Shown here piece by piece: positions 43,930 to 54,990 of a stretch of DNA of 64,000 nt. Below the pieces are notes generated by a model, which was not told the origin of the DNA, did no database searches, and saw nothing but the letters and a program-made list of their open reading frames with translations. The stretch comes from Takakia lepidozioides (taxonomy: Eukaryota > Streptophyta > Takakiopsida > Takakiales > Takakiaceae). The DNA is taken from contig CM060733.1 of assembly GCA_030704615.1 (NCBI GenBank), positions 14,508,001-14,572,000 on the forward strand. The letters run 5' to 3'. How positions within the stretch are numbered: the stretch's first letter is position 1; the number at the start of each line of letters is the position of its first letter. The translations under genes and the position numbers were made by a program.

Positions 43930-45420
43930 GGATATGTTAGTAAAAAAAAATTGAAGGTAAAAAGGTGTCACTTCAGCAGCCACGTCGCAGACGCAGCACT
44001 TTATTTGTTTTTATACCGTCAATATCGACGGTCGCATCACTTTTTTCAAACAAATATATGCGACCACTAATATTGGTAGTCGCAAAATTTATTTTATTTA
44101 TAAATACATGCGATCGTCAATATTTGCGGTTGCATGTTATTCCTATAATTTTTTAGATGCGTGCGATCGCCAATATTGGCGGTCGCATGTTTTTTCTCTC
44201 ATTAAGAATGATTAGCGGTCGCATGCTTTTTCAAAATAAAAAAATAAAAAAATGCGTGCAACCGTCAATATTGACGTTTTTTCCTTTTAAGAAAATACTT
44301 ACGATCGTCAAAATTGGCGGTCACACGCATTATTATTATTCTTAATACGTGCGGCCACCACTGCGACCGCCAAAATTTGCCAGTAAGAGCATCTCCACGG
44401 TCAGCACGGCACGTCAAAGGCTATATGCCCTGGTTACAAGGGCGACGGTAATTTTTGCAATGACGGGTTGGTTAAAACTTCACGGTTGGGACGGTACGAG
44501 ACACGGCAGAGATAGCCCGGGGGCAGGCCCGCCGCTAGATCACAATCCAGGCGCGTTGACCGAGGACAGCATACCGCATTAACTCCCAAATAACTCACAA
44601 GTTTAATGTAGCGTGGTTGGCGGAGTCCCGGTATAATTGGAAAAAGTGTCGGACAACAGGCAGGATTAAGGCGGGGCCGGCATAAATCTGCCGGACTGAG
44701 CCAACCATGGAGCACTTTTTTGGACCCCGCGCCGGTAGATTGCCGTTTTGGGGCAAGTACCGTGGCACCGTGGAGATGCTCTAACATGGTCGGATTTACC
44801 TAAGGTACGAAGCACTATTTTGTCGTTCGGTCATTTTTTAGATTACATAGTCTAGATGTAAAAATCTTAGAAAATAAAAGGATCCGTATATAGCTATTAA
44901 AAAAAATTAACTATATGCGACCTCCAAATATTGGTGGTCGTTTGAACATTCAGTATTTTTGATAAGCTAAGGTAGTTTTGATTTTTTTGTATTTTTAAGA
45001 AATCGACGCGACCACCAAATCTTGTAGTTGTATGTAATTTATTAGTTTTAATAGATATAACAGCCAATTATGGCGGTGTCATGTATTTCTTTATATATTT
45101 TTAATATGTACGACCGCCCTAATTGGTCGTCGTATGTATTTTTCAGTTTTTAAATAGGTGCAACAACCAATTATGGGGGTCGTGTGTATTTTTTATATTC
45201 TTAATATGTGCGATCTTCATAATTGGCGGTCGTGCCCAATTTCAAGGATATATATATATGGGTGCGACTGCCATAATTGGTGATCGCACCTATTTTCAGC
45301 AAAAGTTTTTTAAAAACATTTGTTCAAAAATTGGTGTGACCGTCATAATCGACGGTCACATGTAGTTTTTTGTTTATTTGATATGTGCGATCGCCAGAAT
45401 TGGCCGACCCAAATTATTTT
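43930..45420. repeat. GCGACCGCC/GGCGGTCGC palindromic repeat region, block 1
   Basis: AT-rich DNA punctuated every 40-70 bases by GCGACCGCCA or TGGCGGTCGCA arms, often facing each other across AATATT-like centres. Many copies are mutated (for example GGTGGTCG). It begins with the words AGCAGCCACGTCGC (43975), also present at the start of the block at 60518. A MITE is inserted at 44387-44781. Confidence 0.75.
44387..44781. mobile_element. Tourist-like (PIF/Harbinger) MITE, 395 bp
   Basis: Perfect terminal inverted repeats GAGCATCTCCACGGT and ACCGTGGAGATGCTC, each flanked by the 3-bp target duplication TAA (44384-44386 and 44782-44784). There is no transposase ORF. TIR sequence, size and TAA duplication together fit the Tourist type. 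Confidence 0.85.
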
Positions 45421-46425
45421 AAAACATTACCAAAAATAAGAACCACTAAGCCATTCTTGGCTGACGATCCGTTGACGGCCCTGATTGTTTTTTTTTTGTA
45501 ACTAAAAATAGATCGGAACTGCCATTGTGACAATCCTGAATTATTTCTAAGAAAATTTAAAACTTGTTTCTCTCAAACAAGCTCCTAAGAAACTACTTAA
45601 CAAAGAACTAACAAGAAAAAAACTAGAAGTGAAGCTCACCTTCTAAGCCCTATATACTAGAAATATTATTAAAAAAGATTGGATGGTATATCCCAAATCC
45701 TTGGATGAAGAACACTTCTTGGTTGGTAGGTGTCATATTTCATCCAACCAGCTGTCCTAGGGCGCTTTTAAATTTTTTAGGCCCAAAAATCCACTCCATT
45801 TGAATTTTTATGGCCACGAGCGCTCGAAAACTCCAAAAATAGTGATTTGTTGCAAATCTCCTTCAAAATTCTTGAAACTTGGCCATAAATTTCCTTGGTG
45901 TATCCTTGTAATCCCTACCAAACTTCAGCTCCATCAACCATGGAAAATCACCAAGCCACAAATTCACGTGAAAACAAAGTTGTCTACGCGTAGCATATTT
46001 TTTGGTAGTGGACAAATCCATGTTTGGGGCTAAAACTCCTCCACATCATCTTTTACCACTATTAGACATACACAAAAAATTCCTCCCCAACAGCGCTCGA
46101 TTCCAGCTTCGTCCTGTTTGTTGGAGGTACTTCGCATAGCAAAATCCCAGCCGGCAAGTAGCGCAGGGAAACACCTTTTTGGATTTTTAATAAGAGACCA
46201 AGACTCCTTGGAAGCTCCTTGAATTGAATTCACACACAAAAACTTAAATGTCCTCCTGGGAAAAAAAGATACATTGCAGGCAGTTTATATCTTGCAATAT
46301 TGCAGCATCTCTTTGGCTTTGATGAACTAACATACACAGGGACCCATTGTGAATCTCTGTCAATAGCGTGTTTGAGCGTGAAACACAAAACAATCTGCGC
46401 GATAATTTATGCACCTACAGACCGC
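45421..46425. other. No gene seen
   Basis: AT-rich DNA. The 77-codon frame at 45800 shows no domain. Confidence 0.35.
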
Positions 46426-47227
46426 CAATGCTAGCGGTCCTGATATCATCCATAAGAACAAATTAAAAAACAGTAAAGACAATCGACTCCGCCAAACTAG
46501 CGGTCCCAATTTCATCATTTTTTCTCTTAAATCAGGAGCGCCAAAGCAAGCACTCCCGATTCAATTTTAAGTGTTCGATTACGTAGAGGTGACGAGGGAA
46601 AGGGGCTGATGTGGCTGCTATAAATCGAGCGTGGCTCCCGCGCTATGCATTCTAGTGCCCCATAGTAAGGTGGTTGTGGCTCGATATTAAGTAGCAAGTG
46701 AAAACCGAGCGAAGAAAACTGTAACCAGTTGATACATTGGTGGTCTTTATCGCGGTAAGTGTGCTTCCCACACTAGTTAATTATGTTCATTGACCCTTCA
46801 AATTATTTATTTAGTACTCTTCCGTTGGCGGTCCCGATTTTGAATTAAAATTTTAGAAAAAAAAAATTTGGTGGTTTGGCAGTCCCGATTTTAGGCATTA
46901 TTATTATTATTAATAGGACCACTACCTCTGGCGGTCCCGATTTCATCTCAAAAGTTTAAAAATAAAGATCCAAAAAATCCAAAAAAAACTAAAAAATTAA
47001 AAAAATCTATTTTTTAAAAAAAAATGTTAGCTATGATGGTCTCGATGTTCTCAAAAATAAATATAGAAATAAAAATCGGGACCACCAACTATGGCGGAGC
47101 TGGTGGTCCCGATTGTATAAAGTTTTATATTTTTTTCTTCTAAATATTTAGTAAATCAGGACCGCCAACAGCTAGCGGATCTTATCTTATAGATAATTAT
47201 TTTTTGAAAAAAATCGCGACCGCCAGT
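46426..47227. repeat. GGCGGTCCCGATT variant repeat region, left part
   Basis: Related in style to the GGCGGTCGC blocks, but the arms read (T)GGCGGTCCCGATTT, or its complement with GGGACCGCC, between AT-rich spacers. It is interrupted by the copia structure from 47228 and the same kind of sequence resumes at 53034. Confidence 0.65.
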
Positions 47228-48540
47228 AAGATACCGTGTGTGCGTGCTGCCTGCTGGGAATGCTTTATGCTTTATACTCCAATAGGTTATGGGTCCTAGC
47301 ACGTCTTCCTTACTGCGCCTCAGCTTATTCTATCTTTATTTGCTTCAAGCGTGTAAACTGCAGAGGTCGTTTCTGCTGTTAAGTATATTCTTTGTTCAAA
47401 AGTTGTCTTGCTGTCGTATCTCCAGAGACTCTCTTTGATGTCCTAACTGCAGACGGTCGTTTCTGCTCTTAGATCCTACGTCATGGGTGACAATGCTAGG
47501 GATCTGGGAAACATAGAAAGATATAACGATGAGAACTTTTATATGTGGAAGTTCCAAATGCGTGCGGTATTTTACGGGAAAGATTTGATGAGCATAGTCG
47601 ATGGCTCTGAGTCAAATCCACCCGCCATTGCTGAAGCTGCTCAACGAGCAGACTGGAAGAAACGTGACAAGCAGACTATTAACCTGTTATGTTCCTCTTT
47701 AGATAAGGCATATCTAAAGAATATCATGTCTTACAATACTTCCAAGGCAATCTGGGATCAGTTGACGCTCATGCATGAGCAAAACTTGTCTGAGAACATT
47801 CACTCCCTACAGCAGAGTTTCTTTAAGTGTGAGCTTCAAGACAATGAGGGTATTGTTGGTTTTATTGGTCAGCTAGAGGTCTTTACTACTAAGTTAGCAG
47901 CTCATGGTAACACTACTTTTAATGACGATGCGGTCATAGCTAAGATTCTAGCTGCTAAGTTGCCTTCTGGCTATAATCCAGGGATGTACCTCAGATCTTT
48001 CCCCTCGTGGCTGATCTTCTTCCTGTCAAGATGATTCCCCTATGTCTATTTGGCCTGGGAAGTCACTCCCGTAGCAGAAAGAACCCTTGACACCCTCACA
48101 ATGAGATTGTTGACAGTTGAATTTAGACTCAAGTAACGAAACACCGTGAAAATCTTCTCCACAGCTGCATACTTAGCTAGCGGCAGCTTCATCCAGTTCT
48201 GGTAGTAACCGAGACTCCTCTTCTACATTGGATGGGGCATTCAAGTATATCAAAGAGGAGAGAGCCCGACGTCGTAAAGAAATTAACGACAAGAAGAAGA
48301 ACACTAAGTGTTGGAAGTGCGGCAAGACTGGCCATTGGGGCAAGGAGTGTCAGACTGATCCAGCGGAGCAAGAAGCCTACCAAGCAGCTCAGAGGGAGCT
48401 CAAGACTGCTTCAGAACTACCCAAGGCGTCCAAGAATCAGTTCGGAGCATACAGAGCGTTCATGGCCAGTTCTTCCGAGACTTCCACAGCACACTCTTAC
48501 TGGTATGTCGATAGTGGCAGTACTGATCACATGTCCACAT
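47228..48540 (+). pseudogene. Ty1/copia leader, Gag, zinc knuckle and protease start
   Basis: Gag starts at ATG 47483 (MGDNARDLGN, then YMWKFQMRAVF) and shows the UBN2-type pattern of copia Gag (IWDQLTLMHEQN, LPSGYNP) before the frame breaks near 48000. From 48228 a second frame gives the knuckle CWKCGKTGHWGKEC (CX2CX4HX4C) and the protease active site WYVDSGSTDHM. At about 48540 it stops abruptly and is joined to an inverted copy of its own start. About 255 bases of leader precede the ATG. No LTR is present on this side. Confidence 0.8.
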
Positions 48541-48861
48541 ATGGAGGTTCTCACTGTTATATTTTTCTATGTTTCCCAGATCCCTAGCATTGTCACCCAT
48601 GACGTAGGACCTAATAAAGAACGCAGAAACGACCGTTGCAGTTAGGACATCAAATAGAGTCTCTGGAGATACGGCAGCAGGGACAACTTTTGAGCAAAGA
48701 ATATACTTAACCGCAGAAACGACCTCTGTAGTTTACACGCTTGAAACAAATGAAGATAGAATAAGCTGAGGCGCAGTAAGGAAGACGTGCTAGGACCCAT
48801 AACCTATTGGAGTATAAAGCATAAAGCATTCCTAGCAGGCAGCACCCACACATGGTATCTT
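48541..48861 (-). repeat. Inverted copy of copia leader and first Gag codons
   Basis: The reverse complement matches 47228-47546: Gag ATG at 48600 reading MGDNARDLGNIE on minus, with the same leader behind it. The two arms form an inverted repeat of about 320 bp around the 1-kb Gag/protease piece. Confidence 0.85.
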
Positions 48862-48961
48862 TAGCAAGCAAGCATACTGTATTACAACGAAACACTTCTC
48901 ACAACGTACCAGACATTGGTACCATGAAGTGCAACAAATCCTAGACACGGAGCTCTCCTAA

Positions 48962-49205
48962 GCTCTGATAGAGGCCCTAAAACACACTGCACAAGTATGA
49001 GAGACTGACGTCTTAGCCTGAGTATAAGCTAGGTGCTACTGGGGTTCTTGCTTGCCCCGACGGTTAGGATTCTTGAGCGGTTGCACACAACTTGGTCCTC
49101 TTTCAAACAGCATAGTGCTGCGCTGACATTTCCCACCAACTGGAAATGCTACAATACTCCCACTCAGCATTGTGCTGAACAATTTGAAAGTTAGGAACGA
49201 TACCA
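48962..49205 (-). repeat. Probable single copia LTR with primer-binding site
   Basis: On minus, after the RNase H stop (49236-49238) a purine-rich GAAGTGGGAGAG (about 49206-49217) is followed by roughly 230 bases. These end at TATCAGAGC (48962-48970), which equals the inner part of the TGGTATCAGAGC primer site for initiator tRNA-Met. This is the expected order PPT-LTR-PBS. LTR borders are approximate because no second copy exists to compare. Confidence 0.5.
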
Positions 49206-49235
49206 CTCTCCCACTTCAGCACATGTGCTGGTGCT

Positions 49236-52200
49236 CTAGCCACTTGCAGAAGTGATTCCCATGAGTGCACGAAGTCGTTGGAAACGATCCCGAGACAAAA
49301 GTTTGGTGAGGATGTCCGCTGCTTGGTCATCTGTTGGGATGTAGATCATAGCTAGCGTCACATCTGTCTGTCTCTCCCGAATGATTATGAAACTTGAGGC
49401 TGATATGCTTGGTAATGTTATGAAAAACCAGATTCATGACCAAACGAATGGCCGACTGATTGTTGCAGTATAGTGGTGTTGGAGCTAGCTGTGGATATCC
49501 AAGGTCGTCAAGAAGGCCACGAAGCCATCGTAGCTCGCTGCTAGCCAGACGTGCTGCTACATACTCGGATTCGGTAGTACTTGCAGCGGTGCAAGTTTGC
49601 TTCCTACTTCCCCATGCAACAGCTCCACCATTAAGCATAAGTAGAAATCATGACCTTGATTTTCTATCATCGGGGTCCGCTGCAAAATCAACATCGCAGT
49701 ATACTGAGAGTAAGTTCGGTTTTCTTGTCGAACCATAGGTGAGTCGGAGATCGAGAGTGCCCTTGAGATATTTGATGAATATCCGCTTGACTGCTGAAAC
49801 ATGCGGTGGTCGAGGCTGGTTGCTGAATCTTGAGATGCTGCTGACTGAGTATGAAATATCAGCTTGTGTGCCAAGGCTGGCAAATTGCAATGATCCAACT
49901 GCTTCTTTATAGGGGAAGACCGGTAGTGAGTCCGTGCTATCGGACATACAGTGAGCTGAACTGCGCTGCTGGGATCGGATGGAACGGCCACGGGGTTGCA
50001 ATTCTCGTGGTTAAAACGCTTCAACACCCTTTCGATGTACCGCTGTTGATCAAGGTGGATTAGCCTGCGATCACAATCCCTGACTATGTGGAGGCCAACA
50101 TAGATTTTAGCTGTTCCTCAGGTGATGTTGAAACCTCCCTCCATATAATCCAGGACATCTTCGATCTTTGATATCTTTGGGCTGCAAGCTATGTCATCGT
50201 CGACCCAGATTGACATGAGGAGCCGCGGGTTCGCGTTGCTGACATATACGCAGCAATCATGCGATGATTGTAGAAAGTAGTGTTGCTTGAGAAAAGAATT
50301 GAACTTTTGGTTCCAAATTCTTGATGATTGCTTTAAACCGTATATGGCCTTCTTGAGACAGCAAACCTTGTCTGACTATAGCGGGTCTTTGAAACCGATA
50401 GGCTGGTCCATAAATATCACCTCATCGATTTCCCCGTATAAGAATGCGGTGGTGTGATCTCCATATCCTCGGCTGCAGCAATAGACAGTATGGTGCGGAT
50501 CGAGTCAAATTTGACTACAGGACTAAAGGTCTTGTCTTAGTCTATTCCCTCACGCTGGGTAAATCCCTTAGCCACCAACCTGGCTTTAAAACGGTTGAAT
50601 GCAAGCTTAAGCTTGTAGATCCATTCACACTTTACTGTCTTCCTGCCAAGGGGTAGAGATTCTAGTTCCCACGTGTCATTGCTCATCAAGGAATCATATT
50701 CCGCTCTCATGGCTAGCTGCCAATCTTCCTTCTCAGGTGAGCTCATGGCTTGGTCAAAGGAGCTGGGCTCGTCTGTTGTATACTGCTCCTCGATGTATGT
50801 CATGCAGGCATACAAGTTGTGATTCACTGGATAAATCCAGTCTCCATATCGTGTCGGAGGATTGCGGGCTTGAGCTTGTCGCTGTGGTAGCTGTTGGTCG
50901 CCATCGGGCTGCTGATATGGTATGGGCTATTCTTCCTCTTGCAACGGAGAATAAACCTCTGGCTTATGTAGTAGGTCGATCTGTACGTCCTCCCACTCTC
51001 CTAGATCAGCCTCATGTGAATCACTACCTTTGCGTCCTGAACTGTTGTGGTCAGAAGACTGGGTTCCACCAATGTTTCCTTCGCCAAAGCCACTCTCTGG
51101 TAAGCTTGGGATTAGGGGGCTGCTTACCACCTCTTGAGATTCTACAAGGTTCAATGCAACTGCTGGTTGGGCCTGTGCTTGAGGTACAAGTACTCCCACT
51201 GGCTGAATGCCTGGGGCAACTTGTGCGGCTCCCACTAGCCGTGGAGGCGCTTGCAGAAGAGCTATGTTGCCAAGTGGTTGCGTAAGCTCTTCTAACCAGA
51301 TCGATTCCCCTCTGGTTTGTGCTTCTGTTGAAAGGCCTGCAAGATCTTCGTCAAACAAAACGTCTCGACTCTCCTCAATCCGTCTGGTATCATTGAACTA
51401 GATGTGATATGCTTTACTCGTACTAGAGTAACCCATGAACAGCCCCTTCTTCGACTTAGGAGATAGCTTGTGTCGCAATTCCTTCGGCGTGTGTACATAA
51501 ACATCGGATCCAAATATTCGAACATGTGAAACTGATGGCTTTATGCCAAACCATGCCTCATAAGGAGTTCGCCCAACAAGTGTCCTTATTCCAGTTCAGT
51601 TGAGAATGTAGACTCTATGCACTGTTTCTCCCCAAAAACGAACGTGGACATTAGCCGCATACAACATGCTTCTGGCCGCTTCTATGATCATGCGATTATC
51701 ACGCTCTGAAACACCATTTTGTTCAGGCGTGTAGACAGCAGTGAGCTCCTGCTTGATCTCTTGCTGGTCGAGATAATATGTGAAAGCTCGACTGGTATAC
51801 TCTGTTCCGCAGTCGTTGTGGACAATCTGTACTGTGTGATCTGTTTCTCTTCGCAGTTGTGAGACAAATCGCTTGAAACTCGCAAGAGAATCGGGTTTGT
51901 GCTTGATGCATTCAATTACTCAAAATCTAGTACAGTCATCTTTGAAGAGAACGAAGTAGAGTGAACCGCCGACAAGAATGCAATATTGAGCAGCCCGCAG
52001 AGATCTGTGTGGATGAGATCACCTGGGGGCTGGGGCTGTCGTCTTCTGTCAAGGATCGTCCCAGTGGAATGTTGTTCGGTGCTGCTTGCCATAGGCGCAG
52101 CCTTCACAAAACTTGTGATCGTTGGTCTAAAGAATGAGACCATGTACTAGGCTCTGCGACGCCATTGCTCGGATGGTTGCATGGTTGACATGTGCAAGCC

Positions 52201-53033
52201 GATGATGCCATACGTCGATGGTCTGGGTACTTTCCTTCGTCGTTACAAGATTAAATGAGGCTGTGGCTAGAGCTTGGCAAGCTGAAGCTGGTTGGATTGT
52301 AGGCACAATATGTACTTCTGATGAAGCTAGTGACACAGCTTTGAAAAATAACCGATACATTCTTCGATGGATGACGTCAGTCATAACAACCTGCCCTGCT
52401 TCTAAAACTTGGCAGCCATTTTGCATCAACAGGGTGTACATTTTCTTTGAGCAGCAACATAGGACGAGAATAGGTTGCGACCAAGGCCTGGTAGATGGAC
52501 GACTCCTTTGAGTACTCCAAATGTGTAACTGCCCTTGCACCAAATCTTGATTACAATATCCTCTATGTCTGCTACATACAATGTGACTCCACCGATATCC
52601 ATGACAGGCCGTTTCTCTACAGAGATGTCTCGGTAGGTAGAAAAGAAAGAACGCTCTTGGCACATGTGATCAGTACTACCACTATCGACATACCAGTAAG
52701 AGTGTGCTGTGGAAGTCTCAGAAGAGCTAGTCATGAACGCTTTGTATGCTCCGAACTGATTCTTGGACGCCTTGGGTAGTTCTGAAGCGGTCTTGAGCTC
52801 CATCTGAGCTGCTTGGTAGGCTTCTTGCTCCCTGGATCAATCTGATACTCCTTGCCCCAATGGCCGGTCTTGCCACACTTCCAACACTTAGTGTTCTTCT
52901 TCTTGTCGTTAATTTCTTTACGACGTCGGGCTCTCTCTCTTTGGTATACTTGAATGCCCATCCGATATAGAAGAGGAGTCTTGGTTACTACCAGAACCGG
53001 ATGAAGCTGCCGCTGCTAAGTATGCAGCTCTAG
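49236..53033 (-). pseudogene. Ty1/copia Pol: knuckle, protease, integrase, RT, RNase H
   Basis: Read on minus from 53033: linker matching the plus copy at 48163; knuckle CWKCGKTGHWGKEY (last Cys changed to Tyr); protease WYVDSGSTDHM; GAG-pre-integrase WHHRLAHVNH; PGDLIHTDLCG and the integrase core with EQNGVSER; RT start WELESLPLGRKTVKCEWIYK; a WVDDD motif near 50195; then the RNase H region ASTTESEYVA and KHISLKFHN, ending ALMGITSASG at a stop near 49237. Many frameshifts and stops, so inactive. It is the same family as the plus-strand Gag at 47483. Confidence 0.8.
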
Positions 53034-53235
53034 CGGTCTAGATGTCATCCCAAAAAAATCAAAAATCAAAATATATAAAATTGGGACCGCTAGTTCTGGC
53101 CATCCCGATTTATCAAAAAATAAAAATAAAGACTGCCAACTCTAGCAATCTCGATTATATCTAATTAGTTTTTTAGTTTTTGTATAAATCGGGACCCTCG
53201 ATTTTGTCCAATCAAAAAATAAAAATGCGAACCAT
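53034..53235. repeat. GGCGGTCCCGATT variant repeat region, right part
   Basis: Same motif type as 46426-47227 (TAGCGGTC, GGGACCGCTAG, GACTGCCAACTC), continuing after the copia structure. Confidence 0.55.
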
Positions 53236-53249
53236 CCCTAGGTGGCGGT

Positions 53250-53700
53250 TCTGTTCAAGGTCGGAGATCGTGTATGGCTCCTTCGACGGAACATACAAAC
53301 CTCGTGACCATCAAGGAAGTTGTCCATTATCAACGCCTGGGATCATTCAAAATTAATCGTCAAATTAATCCAGTCAGTTTTCAGCTTGAACTTCCACGAA
53401 GTATGTGCCTCCACCCAGTCTTACATGTCCTATTATTAGAGTTCTATCATCACTCAAGTATCTATGTGAGAGTTTTTGTACCACCTCCACCAATTGAAGT
53501 CAATCATGAAATCGAGTATGAAGTCGACGAAGTCCTAGACTCTCGCATCAAGTATGGACGTCTTGAGTATTTCGGACATTGAAAATGCTACAACATTAGC
53601 GAAAATACGTGGGAACCATCATCCAACCTCGCCAATGCATCTGACAAAGTCCAAGAGTTTTCAATCACATATCCAACTAAAGCCTCGAGCCATACGTTAA
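53250..53700 (+). pseudogene. Ty3/gypsy integrase C-terminus with chromodomain
   Basis: [16 protein letters not shown] opens the fragment in one frame. After a frame change it reads [48 protein letters not shown] and, after a stop, ENTWEPSSNLANA. This is the C-terminal integrase plus chromodomain of a chromovirus-type gypsy element. The broken frames make it a remnant. Confidence 0.75.
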
Positions 53701-54640
53701 TAAGTCGTCACAGCGATGGTGTCAGTCAAGTTAGCTTCAAGGTGAAGACTCCACATTCAGTGTACCTAATACACGCTAAGGAAAGGGGAGCACCACACAT
53801 CAGTATATATAGCTACACTTCAATGCATCTTGTATTGACAGCATGGGGTCATAGGAATTGGGTACATTGGAGCTGTCGCTTACCCAACTTCTAGGCCAGC
53901 CGTTCCGACTCTTGCAACCTTCACGACGACGTTCTCGGGACAACGGGCTATCAATGCGACGCGTGCTTCCTCGTCTAGATCTTGTGCGACGGCAAGTGGA
54001 GGATATTCGAAGCCTAATAATTTTGTTGGAGATTAAGGATTCGGATCCTGAGGGCAACGGAATCATATTTGAAGGCAGATTCGAAAATCAGAATGCTCAA
54101 ATCACTGCGGGACACTATCGATGGTTGCAGGACCCTATAAATCATTTGAGTCAAGAACGAAAAGCCGAGTATTTGGCAAGTACAATTCGCCGAATTTTGG
54201 ATTTCCTTCAACTCCAAGCAAACCCAAGATTTTACCGCTCCTCGAGGAACTCGACGCTAAATAAAGGGGTGATGTTTCTCAAGACACTTCCCTTGGCAGG
54301 GGAAGCTTCTCAGGAGACTTCCCTTAGTTATGGAAGCTTATTAAGAAACTTCCTAATAGCCAGTATATATAGGAGGTTTTTATTTTTATTTTTATTTTTT
54401 AGGAGGCGAGATTGAACACTCTTCAGTCTCGCCAACACAAGTTCAAGCTACTCTTGTTCCCAGTTCCAGTACTCTAGTCTAGTTTCCAGTATTCCAAGAT
54501 TCAAGCCCAGTTCCAGTATCTTGTACCCGTCCTTGTTATAAAGTTCATGTTGATTCCTATTTACCCATCATGTATTCGGCCACGCCGACCTTGGCTTCTT
54601 GTCTAGTCCTGTACCTCTAGTCCGATCTCTTGTTTGTGCT
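53701..54640 (+). other. Possible gypsy LTR region with open frame
   Basis: It follows the chromodomain directly, as a 3' LTR would. Two TATATATAG-like words (about 53803 and 54363) are present. A 185-codon frame (53858-54415) has no recognised domain. No second LTR copy is in the window, so this is positional inference. Confidence 0.3.
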
Positions 54641-54659
54641 CAGTCATGTTCTTGTCCCT

Positions 54660-54990
54660 GAAAATGAACATCTTCAAAACCTTGCTTTACTAATTGAAGC
54701 CCCTCAATATCATGCCATTTTAAATGGTGATGACCTCGACTATCAACGCCTTCGTAAATCGCCACATAATTTTGAGGGCAGTAAAGTCACTCGCCCCAAA
54801 CATCTCACCCACATTCAATAGTGAATCTCCAGTTGTCTGTCTCCAAAGCCCTAGTATCACCTGCTTGGCTACACTCGAATGTTTGTCTTTAATCTCTCGA
54901 AGTCCATGAGGTGGTTTTATCAACAAATCAGGAGTGAGTAGATCACGAATATACTGAAAAATTGGAACAAATACCCTAAACAATCTTCAA
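54660..54990 (-). pseudogene. PIF/Harbinger transposase fragment
   Basis: The frame reads QVILGLWRQTTGDSLLNVGEMFGAS...ALKIMWRFTKAL. This is the helix-turn-helix segment (L-x-x-L-x-x-G-x-S-x-x-x-V-G-x-x-F-G-x-S) of Harbinger-type DDE transposases. Only this N-terminal piece is present. The catalytic domain was not found. Confidence 0.6.

Noticed and set aside
53858-54415. 185-codon ORF after the gypsy fragment as a gene
   Set aside because: No domain is recognisable and its position suggests LTR sequence, so it was listed only as a possible LTR region.
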